Assembly (NCBI GenBank): GCA_002402965.1
Contig: DHGW01000070.1
Location: 84,691 to 90,036, forward strand
DNA length: 5,346 nt
Source of the DNA: Bacteroidales bacterium UBA4788
GTDB lineage: Bacteria; Bacteroidota; Bacteroidia; Bacteroidales; VadinHA17
Reading direction: 5' to 3'
How positions within the stretch are numbered: position 1 is the stretch's first letter; each line of letters begins with the position of its first letter. The notes under the pieces are model-generated. The model saw only the letters and a program-made list of their open reading frames with translations. It made no database searches and was not told where the DNA came from. The position numbers and the translations under genes are program-made. Shown piece by piece: positions 1 to 5,346 of the stretch.

Positions 1-534
1 CAGAAAATTGAGTCAGCCCTTGGCGACGGCAAATACATGGGTTATATTAAACTTGATGTTGCCAAGCCGTTTACCCTGCTTGACCCGGATCTTAATATCA
101 CTTACGGGGGAAGCGCAAAAACTCTCCAGACAAACGGCCCGGCATTTGTGCCTGAAGCCAGCGGATGGAACAAGATGACCGTGGATGTCCCCGCGATGAA
201 ATATGACCTCAGTCCTTTTGCAGTAGGACTCATCGGTTCGGCAACCCCGAACGGATGGTCTGCACCGGATTCCAAAATGGAATATGATGCTGCAGGCGGA
301 TTCTGGCATATTACCCTCAACCTTATTGTGGGCCATGTCAAGTTCCGTGTGAATGATACATGGGAGGACGGAATAAACCTTGGCATCGGCGATGCCTCAA
401 ATCCGGAGTACACGATTTCAAACCTCTGGAACAACGGCAGCAGTAAGGATATCCCGATAGATGCAGCAGGTAATTACACAGTTAAGCTCTACATCGGGAC
501 ATCGACCTACAGCTGTACATTTACTAAAAACTAG
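1..534 (+). CDS. SusE/SusF-like outer-membrane starch-binding protein, 3' part only
   Basis: The reading frame is open from base 1 and ends at a TAG at 532-534, giving 177 residues of a protein whose N-terminus lies outside the window; the ATG at 37 is internal, since the frame and the domain run through it. Residues 1-72 look like the last two thirds of one SusE/F-type beta-sandwich module. Residues 74-177 form a complete second module, with GLIGSATPNGW near its start, a KFRVNDTW stretch (K114, R116, W121) and an AGNYTV strand near the end. The last module closely resembles the final module of the next gene, and both proteins end in TKN. By family knowledge such proteins are surface lipoproteins that bind alpha-glucans without cutting them. 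The next gene starts 25 bases downstream, which suggests co-transcription. Position before a SusF-like gene suggests the susE slot, but with the N-terminus missing SusE and SusF cannot be told apart. Confidence 0.85.
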   Translation, partial: QKIESALGDGKYMGYIKLDVAKPFTLLDPDLNITYGGSAKTLQTNGPAFVPEASGWNKMTVDVPAMKYDLSPFAVGLIGSATPNGWSAPDSKMEYDAAGGFWHITLNLIVGHVKFRVNDTWEDGINLGIGDASNPEYTISNLWNNGSSKDIPIDAAGNYTVKLYIGTSTYSCTFTKN

Positions 535-559
535 TACCGGGATATAAAAACAAAGATTC

Positions 560-628
560 ATGAAAATAAAATCCATATTCAAAATCATGATGCTCCCGGT
601 AGCAGCGGTAATTCTTATTACCAGCTGT
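560..628 (+). other. Lipoprotein signal peptide with lipobox (Cys23)
   Basis: Residues 1-23 have Lys2 and Lys4, a hydrophobic core from about residue 9 to 20, and the lipobox I-T-S-C with the cysteine codon at 626-628. Signal peptidase II would cut before Cys23, which would then be lipidated. The residues after it (T-K-E-T-S-E) include acidic positions, in keeping with the lipoprotein export signals described in Bacteroidota, though the match is loose. Confidence 0.85.
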
Positions 629-2365
629 ACCAAGGAGACATCCGAAATCAGGCTGGACCCGGCACTGGGTACTACCAAGGTATTTGACATTACTTCCAAC
701 TCAGCTACAGTGACAGGTTTCGTTGTGGCTGAAGGTGACGGTTTTACCGAGAAGGGTGTCTGCTACGATATCGCGGCCAACCCCACGATAGCCAAGTCAA
801 AGACTGCCTTTACCGGCGTTGCAACGACGGCTGCATATCACGTTCCTCTGACAGGGCTGGCTTATGCCACTCCGTATTTTGCGCGTGCCTATGCTACCGG
901 TCCTGCCGGAACCGTTTACGGTGAGGAACTCACTTTTACAACCAAGCCTGTTGTGCCAACTCTTACAACGGTTACTGTAACCGAAATAACCGGTAACTCG
1001 GCCAAAAGCGGAGGTACCGTAACCGTAGCTGGCGGAGCAGATGTCACTGCCCGTGGTGTATGCTGGGGTCTCGTTGATCCTCCTACAATTGCCGATAGCA
1101 AAACAGCTGACGGCGAAGATGTGGGTGCGTTCACAAGCTCACTCACCGGCCTTCTCGGAAACAAGACCTATTTTGTGAGGGCCTATGCGACCAACAGTGC
1201 AGGAACAGGTTATGGTCCTACCGTCTCTTTCAAGACTGAGATCGACTTCCCCACGGTGACAACTGCTGCGGTAACGGAGATAACCAAGATTTCAGCAGTG
1301 TCAGGTGGCAATGCCACATATGACGGAGGAGGCACCATCACTGCGAAAGGCCTCTGCTGGAGCACTGACCCGGATCCCGATATAAACGACAATGTAATTG
1401 CGGGAGGAACCGGTACCGGTGCCTTTGTCAGCAACCTTACAGGTCTTACTTTAAACACTCAGTACCATGTGCGTGCCTATGCAACAAACAGCAAGGGTAC
1501 AGTTTACGGAAGTGATGTTGCATTCACCACGCTGGCAGACATAAACAAGTTCTGGGTAGTTGGTTCCTACAATGGATGGGATAACAGTGACAACGCCAAG
1601 TTTATCATCTCCACAGCCACAAATCCAGAGGCCGAAGGGTATGTTTACTTCCCCGCAGCAGGTGCGTTCAAGCTTACCACTGACCATAGCTGGGATAATG
1701 CACATACCTTTGGCGACAATGGAGCAGGTGCGCTTACAAATCCGGGCAGCGACATAAACGCTCCGGCAGGTTACCTGAAAATAAAGGCCAATATCACTAA
1801 CATGACCTATTCGGTTGTACCGACCGCCTGGGGTGTCATAGGTGATTTGACAGGCTGGGGCTCACAGTTACCACTTACATATGATCCTGCCTTACTAATC
1901 TGGAAAGGCGGGGTACATATGACCGCGGGCGGCTGGAAATTCCGGGCAAACAATGATTGGGGTTACAACTACGGTGCTCCTGCCGGAAGTCTCTATCTTG
2001 TTGCCGGTGGCGACAACATTGCAACTACAGTTGAGGCCGACTATGCCCTCACTCTCGATCTGAGCCATCCGAATGCATATACCTACAGGGCAGACAGATG
2101 GGGTCTCATTGGTGATGCAACACCGGGAGGCTGGTCTGATGATACAAACATGACATGGGATGCAGTTAACGGACGCTTTACCGTCACTCTGGACCTTACT
2201 GCCGCAGCGTTCAAGTTCAGAGCCAACGACGGATGGGATTACAACCTTGGTGGCAGCCTGACTGCCCTGACCAACGGTGGTGATAACATCCCGGTTGCAG
2301 AGGCAGGTAATTATACTGTCACTCTGAATCCCTGGACCCGGGTGGCAACCGTGACGAAGAATTGA
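560..2365 (+). CDS. SusF/SusE-like surface lipoprotein, three FN3-like repeats plus three starch-binding modules
   Basis: A complete 601-residue protein. It starts with a lysine-containing n-region, a hydrophobic stretch and a lipobox ending ITSC (Cys23), so it is predicted to be a lipoprotein; the charged residues after the cysteine (CTKETSE) are compatible with surface export in Bacteroidota. Three fibronectin-III-like repeats follow (about 36-128, 133-226, 230-325), each with a G-V/L-C-Y/W turn and an RAYAT strand. Then come three SusE/F-type modules (about 328-418, 422-510, 512-601), each opening with a V/I-G-x-x-x-G-W type motif. Modules two and three carry K-F-R-A-N and a tryptophan (K460/R462/W467; K552/R554/W559), probable glucan contacts by analogy with SusE and SusF. 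B. thetaiotaomicron SusF has a single N-terminal Ig-like domain before three binding modules, so the three-repeat stalk is longer than usual. Expected role: holding starch at the cell surface for the neighbouring amylase and a SusCD importer. The ATG at 560 is chosen because it gives a complete signal peptide; an A-rich leader precedes it (545-554), with no strong Shine-Dalgarno. Confidence 0.9.
   Translation: MKIKSIFKIMMLPVAAVILITSCTKETSEIRLDPALGTTKVFDITSNSATVTGFVVAEGDGFTEKGVCYDIAANPTIAKSKTAFTGVATTAAYHVPLTGLAYATPYFARAYATGPAGTVYGEELTFTTKPVVPTLTTVTVTEITGNSAKSGGTVTVAGGADVTARGVCWGLVDPPTIADSKTADGEDVGAFTSSLTGLLGNKTYFVRAYATNSAGTGYGPTVSFKTEIDFPTVTTAAVTEITKISAVSGGNATYDGGGTITAKGLCWSTDPDPDINDNVIAGGTGTGAFVSNLTGLTLNTQYHVRAYATNSKGTVYGSDVAFTTLADINKFWVVGSYNGWDNSDNAKFIISTATNPEAEGYVYFPAAGAFKLTTDHSWDNAHTFGDNGAGALTNPGSDINAPAGYLKIKANITNMTYSVVPTAWGVIGDLTGWGSQLPLTYDPALLIWKGGVHMTAGGWKFRANNDWGYNYGAPAGSLYLVAGGDNIATTVEADYALTLDLSHPNAYTYRADRWGLIGDATPGGWSDDTNMTWDAVNGRFTVTLDLTAAAFKFRANDGWDYNLGGSLTALTNGGDNIPVAEAGNYTVTLNPWTRVATVTKN
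665..1534 (+). repeat. Three tandem fibronectin-III-like domain repeats within the SusF-like gene
   Basis: Three coding repeats of about 93-96 residues each (roughly 665-943, 956-1237 and 1247-1534). All share an I-T-x-x-S-A start, a central G-V/L-C-Y/W turn, a Y-x-x-R-A-Y-A-T strand and a Y-G-x-x-x-x-F-x-T end. Repeats two and three are the closest pair, sharing VRAYATNS. The DNA copies have diverged at many third positions, so this is old domain duplication, not a recent one. They probably form a rigid stalk that lifts the binding modules off the membrane. Confidence 0.85.
1541..2362 (+). repeat. Three tandem SusE/F-type glycan-binding modules within the SusF-like gene
   Basis: Three modules of about 90 residues, roughly 1541-1813, 1823-2089 and 2093-2362. 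Each opens with a V/I-G-x-x-x-G-W type motif (FWVVGSYNGW, WGVIGDLTGW, WGLIGDATPGGW). Each continues to an A-F-K or W-K-F strand followed by a tryptophan and a glycine/asparagine-rich loop. Modules two and three share KFRAN and a GGDNI loop; the first has KLTTDHSW in place of KFRAN. Starch binding is inferred from family resemblance. Confidence 0.8.
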
Positions 2366-2410
2366 GCACAATAGCCCCCATATTGCGGCATTAGCCGTAG
2401 CGTTCCTTAA

Positions 2411-2450
2411 AATCAAAAACCTCTTCTGTGACAAGAAGAGGTTTTTGATT
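2411..2450. terminator. Intrinsic terminator, near-symmetric and possibly bidirectional
   Basis: A perfect 17-bp inverted repeat (left arm 2411-2427, right arm 2434-2450) encloses a 6-base loop, GTGACA. The core pairs CCTCTTCT with AGAAGAGG and is followed directly by five T (2442-2446). The left arm carries the matching run of five A, so the same hairpin plus T-run exists when read from the other strand. It lies 45 bases after the SusF-like stop codon and ends 35 bases before the amylase start. It probably ends the upstream transcript, or reduces readthrough into the amylase gene. Confidence 0.85.
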
Positions 2451-2457
2451 ATATTTA
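2450..2457 (+). promoter_or_regulatory. Weak candidate -7 promoter element for the amylase gene
   Basis: TATATTTA matches the Bacteroidota -7 consensus TAnnTTTG at all fixed positions except the last. It begins at the final base of the terminator hairpin and lies 28 bases before the amylase ATG. No exact TTG is seen at the expected -33 position (around 2425, within the hairpin), so support is weak. A promoter is expected somewhere here only because the terminator separates the amylase from the genes upstream. Confidence 0.2.
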
Positions 2458-2485
2458 TGAACATTCACACTATCAATCAGAAACA

Positions 2486-2548
2486 ATGAAAGTGAAACTT
2501 CCGGTACTGATATTTATCCTCGCGGGATGGAGCCTCGCGGCATCAGCC
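2486..2548 (+). other. Sec signal peptide of the amylase (signal peptidase I type)
   Basis: Residues 1-21 have Lys2 and Lys4, a hydrophobic core (about 5-18) and an A-S-A cleavage motif before Gln22. There is no lipobox cysteine, so the enzyme enters the periplasm as a soluble protein, as required for a T9SS substrate. Confidence 0.85.
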
Positions 2549-5314
2549 CAGGTTGTGACTGCAGATCCTGTGTTCCCGGTGTCGTCAGGCCCCGTGGTCA
2601 TAACCTTCCATGCAGACCAGGGCGATATGGGAATGAAAGACTACACTGGTGACGACGTTTACGCTCATACCGGCGTCATAACGAACCTGAGTACAAGCCA
2701 GTCAGACTGGAAGTATGTCGTTTCAGGAACCTGGAGTACTACGGTCCCTCCACCGGACAAGGTAAAACTGACAAGAGAGGATGCAAATAGCTATACGCTG
2801 ACCATATCGCCTTCAATAAGGGAATTTTATGGTGTCCCGGAATCGGAAACAATATTGAAAATGGCCTTTGTGTTCCGTAACGGTAATGCTTCACGGACCG
2901 GCCGCGATGTGGGTGGCGCTGATATATTCTATAACGTAAGCGAGCAGGCTTCATTTGAACTCCTGCTCTCTCAGCCCGCCCAGTACAGCTCGCTGGTGAA
3001 TGCAGGTCAGGTGATACCTGTCGAGGCTGCTGCTTCGGTGTGCGATTCAATAATTCTTTACCAGAATGGAACTCGCCTTAAGAAGGTTACCGAGGCTACA
3101 CTGAGCCACACGGTAACCGCTACCGGATCAGGCAGCTTCAAACTGCTGGTAAAGGCATGGAGTAACAGTGTCCTGAAAGCAGATTCCGTATACTATTTCA
3201 TACGGACTGCGCCTGTGACCGCAGCCGTACCGGCAGGACTGAAACCCGGGGTGAACATCACGGGAGACAATTCTGCAGCATTCCTGCTCTATGCGCCTTT
3301 CAAGAGCAGTGTGTTTGTAATGGGCGACTTCAACAACTGGATCCACAGCAGCGAGGGATTCATGAAGAGGAGCCCTGACGGGGAGTGGTACTGGATGGAA
3401 TTATCAGGACTCGATCCCACGGAAGAGTACGGTTTTCAATACCTGATTGATGAGTCGCTCCGCATCCCGGATCCCTACAGCACCAAGGTGCTCGATCCCT
3501 GGAACGATAAGTATATTGATGCCTTCACTTACCCTGACCTGAAGCCCTACCCGGAAGGCAAGGCCGATAACCTTGTTTCAGTTTTTCAGACCAGGCCGCC
3601 GGCATACGTGTGGAAGAATAACAGCTTCACCCCGCCGTCAGCAGACACTCTGATCATTTATGAGATGCTGGTGCGCGATTTTGTTGAGACTCACCACTTC
3701 AAAACGATACGTGACACACTTGACTACCTGAAGAGGCTTGGTGTGAATGCCATCGAACTAATGCCGGTGAATGAGTTCGAGGGCAACAGCAGTTGGGGGT
3801 ACAACCCTTCGATGTATTTTGCGGTTGACAAGTATTACGGCACTTCCAACGATCTGAAGGAACTGATTGACTCATGTCACAGCCGGGGTATGGCAGTGCT
3901 GCTCGACATCGTATTCAACCATTCATACAACTCCAACCCGCTTGTCAGGCTCTACTGGAACAGCACCAACAACCAGCCGGCATCAGACAATCCGTGGTTC
4001 AACGTAACGACACCTCATTACTACAGCTTCGGAGGCTCAGATTTCAATCATGAAAGTTCATTCACAAAAGCTTTCGTTGACAGCGTATGCTATTACTGGA
4101 TAAATGAGTTCCGGTTTGACGGATTTCGTTTCGACTTCACCAAAGGATTTACAAACAAGCCCAGCAGCAACGATTCCGGAGTATCGTCCTATGACGCCTC
4201 CAGAATCGCCATACTGAACAGAATCGGTGCCAGGATATGGTCTTACAGGCCGGACGCCATTTTGATACTGGAACACTTTGCTTACAACGACGAGGAAAAG
4301 GAGCTGGCAGCTAACGGATTCCTTCTCTGGGGAACGGCTAAATTCCGTTACCAGGCAGCCTCAACCAGCCGCGAAGACTGGAACATGTCCTTATTCGATG
4401 CCTCATGGAAAAACAGGGGATGGAGTGTTCCCGGGTTCGTTGATTATATGGAAAGTCACGATGAGGAGAGGATCATGTCTCTCAATCTCACGGAGGGACA
4501 GGCTGTGGGTGCTTACAATATCAAGGAACTTAACACTGCGCTTAAAAGAATAAAACTAACCGGCACCTTCTTCATGTTGATGCCCGGGCCGAAGATGCTC
4601 TGGCAGTTTCAGGAACTGGGATATGACTATGCCAAAAACTACAATAACGATCCGTTAGGGCCCAAACCAATCAGGTGGGATTATTACAGTGTTGCGGCCA
4701 GAAGAAATCTCTATGACAATTTCTCAGCCCTTGCTGAACTGAAGAAGAGCCAGCCTGCCTTCTCATCGGATAATTTCAGCCTCTTCGAGTCGGGTGAGAC
4801 CAAGAGGCTCAATATGCAGCATGCCGACATGGATGTTGTGGTGCTTGGTAATTTTGATATCTATCCCCGCGAGATCGCACCCAACTTCACCCGCACTGGC
4901 ACCTGGTATGAGTTCTTCAGGGGAACGGCTCTTGATGTCAGCACTGCAAGCCAGAACACACCCATTTCCCTTATGCAGGGCGAATATCGTATCTACACGT
5001 CTAAGCAGGTGGCGAGGCCGTCATTCCTCCTTGGAGTGGAGGATGCAGTTGCCGGTGAAGGCGAAGGTGTACTATTTGAAATCTGGCCCAACCCGTTCTC
5101 AGAGCGGGCAACCGTAAGGTTCAATGGTGAAGGCGGGTTCAGACCGTATACCCTGGAGCTCTTCTCGGTTGACGGGGCCAGGATTCGCACGATGGCGATT
5201 CCGGCTGGCATGAGCGAGGTTACACTGGAAGGTGGTGACCTGCCCACAGGGGCTTATTATGTCAGGGTCACCGCAGGGAGGGTGTCATCGGTGAGGAAGG
5301 TGGTGAGGCGTTAG
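2486..5314 (+). CDS. Secreted GH13 alpha-amylase-family glycosidase with T9SS sorting tail
   Basis: A complete 942-residue enzyme predicted to cut alpha-1,4-glucans such as starch or glycogen at the cell surface or outside. In order: signal peptide (1-21, cleaved after ASA); an N-terminal region typical of Bacteroidota amylases (about 26-150, with DVYAHTGVIT and DVGGADIFY); an Ig-like region (about 155-240); a CBM48-like module (about 260-345, VFVMGDFNNW); the GH13 barrel (about 385-755); a C-terminal beta domain (about 760-840); a short linker; and a T9SS tail (862-942). GH13 motifs are complete: region I DIVFNH (D474, H479), region II GFRFDF with nucleophile D550, region III LEH with acid/base E596, and region IV ESHD with transition-state stabiliser D659. 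MPVNEFEG (426-433) is also present. The ATG at 2486 gives a full signal peptide. Exact specificity (alpha-amylase, neopullulanase or another GH13 activity) cannot be read from sequence alone. Behind SusE/F-like genes it fills the place of susG, but it is not a lipoprotein, and a terminator separates it from them. Confidence 0.93.
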   Translation: MKVKLPVLIFILAGWSLAASAQVVTADPVFPVSSGPVVITFHADQGDMGMKDYTGDDVYAHTGVITNLSTSQSDWKYVVSGTWSTTVPPPDKVKLTREDANSYTLTISPSIREFYGVPESETILKMAFVFRNGNASRTGRDVGGADIFYNVSEQASFELLLSQPAQYSSLVNAGQVIPVEAAASVCDSIILYQNGTRLKKVTEATLSHTVTATGSGSFKLLVKAWSNSVLKADSVYYFIRTAPVTAAVPAGLKPGVNITGDNSAAFLLYAPFKSSVFVMGDFNNWIHSSEGFMKRSPDGEWYWMELSGLDPTEEYGFQYLIDESLRIPDPYSTKVLDPWNDKYIDAFTYPDLKPYPEGKADNLVSVFQTRPPAYVWKNNSFTPPSADTLIIYEMLVRDFVETHHFKTIRDTLDYLKRLGVNAIELMPVNEFEGNSSWGYNPSMYFAVDKYYGTSNDLKELIDSCHSRGMAVLLDIVFNHSYNSNPLVRLYWNSTNNQPASDNPWFNVTTPHYYSFGGSDFNHESSFTKAFVDSVCYYWINEFRFDGFRFDFTKGFTNKPSSNDSGVSSYDASRIAILNRIGARIWSYRPDAILILEHFAYNDEEKELAANGFLLWGTAKFRYQAASTSREDWNMSLFDASWKNRGWSVPGFVDYMESHDEERIMSLNLTEGQAVGAYNIKELNTALKRIKLTGTFFMLMPGPKMLWQFQELGYDYAKNYNNDPLGPKPIRWDYYSVAARRNLYDNFSALAELKKSQPAFSSDNFSLFESGETKRLNMQHADMDVVVLGNFDIYPREIAPNFTRTGTWYEFFRGTALDVSTASQNTPISLMQGEYRIYTSKQVARPSFLLGVEDAVAGEGEGVLFEIWPNPFSERATVRFNGEGGFRPYTLELFSVDGARIRTMAIPAGMSEVTLEGGDLPTGAYYVRVTAGRVSSVRKVVRR
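5069..5311 (+). other. T9SS type A C-terminal sorting domain of the amylase
   Basis: The last 81 residues (862-942) match the familiar layout of type A sorting tails. They have an F-E-I-W-P-N-P-F opening, a T-V-R-F strand, an L-E-L-F-S-V-D-G-A turn, an L-P-T-G-A-Y-Y-V-R-V segment and a basic end (KVVRR). By family knowledge this tail directs export across the outer membrane and is removed, often with attachment of the protein to the cell surface. A Gly/Glu-rich linker (GEGEG) comes just before it. Confidence 0.9.
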
Positions 5315-5346
5315 CCATATGCTACAATGCTGAATGGCCTACGGCC
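5315..5346. other. Downstream end of window, no supported feature
   Basis: Thirty-two bases follow the amylase stop codon. They hold a GGCC-TAC-GGCC element at the very edge (5336-5346), which is too short and too truncated to call a terminator. Confidence 0.5.

Larger units (their letters stand above)
2366..2485. other. Intergenic region between the SusF-like gene and the amylase gene
   Basis: This 120-base stretch holds no credible gene. It contains the strong inverted repeat at 2411-2450, a weak Bacteroidota -7-like promoter match at 2450-2457, and an A-rich leader directly before the amylase ATG. A small imperfect hairpin (CAATA at 2369-2373 pairing with TATTG nearby) lies just after the SusF-like stop but is too short to interpret. 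Confidence 0.7.

Noticed and set aside
13..434. Overlapping minus-strand open frames of 107 and 110 codons
   Set aside because: They are antisense to the well-supported SusE/F-like coding sequence and have no recognisable motif.
37..534. Treating the ATG at 37 as the start of a complete small protein
   Set aside because: The frame is open upstream to base 1, the ATG falls inside a binding module, and no signal peptide follows it.
665..2362. Possible recent DNA-level tandem repeat or phase-variable array in the SusF-like gene
   Set aside because: The repeats are alike at protein level, but the DNA copies differ at many positions and no long identical tract is visible, so slippage or recombination switching is not supported.
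1895..2464. A 189-codon open frame on the minus strand
   Set aside because: It runs antisense through the starch-binding modules and the terminator, is rich in Cys, Ile and Val without domain character, and its start lies just beyond the hairpin. The + strand gene has clear domains throughout.
4794..5117. A 107-codon + strand frame inside the amylase gene
   Set aside because: It overlaps the C-terminal beta domain and the T9SS tail in another frame; its composition looks like out-of-frame translation.
5336..5346. GGCC-TAC-GGCC at the window edge as a terminator after the amylase
   Set aside because: The stem is only four base pairs, GGCC is itself a palindrome, and any T-run would lie outside the window.

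Overview
This window reads as part of a starch (alpha-glucan) utilisation locus from a Bacteroidota bacterium, all on the + strand. The evidence is a run of SusE/SusF-type outer-membrane glycan-binding proteins, a Bacteroidota-style lipoprotein signal, the fibronectin-III-like repeats common in that phylum, and a C-terminal type IX secretion (T9SS) sorting tail on the amylase. The T9SS tail argues against the genus Bacteroides itself and for a T9SS-bearing lineage, but genus or family cannot be fixed from this sequence. Base composition looks balanced and even across all three genes, with no sign of recent transfer.

Layout: (1) 1-534, the 3' end of a SusE/SusF-like protein whose start lies outside the window. 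It holds part of one glycan-binding module and one complete C-terminal module. (2) A 25-base gap, then 560-2365, a complete 601-residue surface-lipoprotein candidate with three fibronectin-III-like repeats followed by three SusE/F-type starch-binding modules. (3) 2366-2485, a 120-base intergenic stretch with a perfect 17-bp inverted repeat that looks like an intrinsic terminator. (4) 2486-5314, a complete 942-residue secreted GH13 alpha-amylase-family enzyme. It has a signal peptide, a Bacteroidota amylase N-terminal region, an Ig-like region, a CBM48-like module, a (beta/alpha)8 barrel with all catalytic residues, a C-terminal beta domain and a T9SS tail. (5) 5315-5346, 32 bases with no supported feature.

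Inferred joint role: the two SusE/F-like proteins hold starch or related alpha-glucans at the cell surface, and the GH13 enzyme cuts them into oligosaccharides. Uptake would be by a SusC/SusD pair, probably encoded upstream of the window. The order matches susE-susF-susG of the classical Bacteroides thetaiotaomicron locus, but the amylase is built for T9SS export instead of being a SusG-type lipoprotein, and it sits behind a terminator. I see no wholly new system here; the points worth a second look are variations on the known Sus theme.
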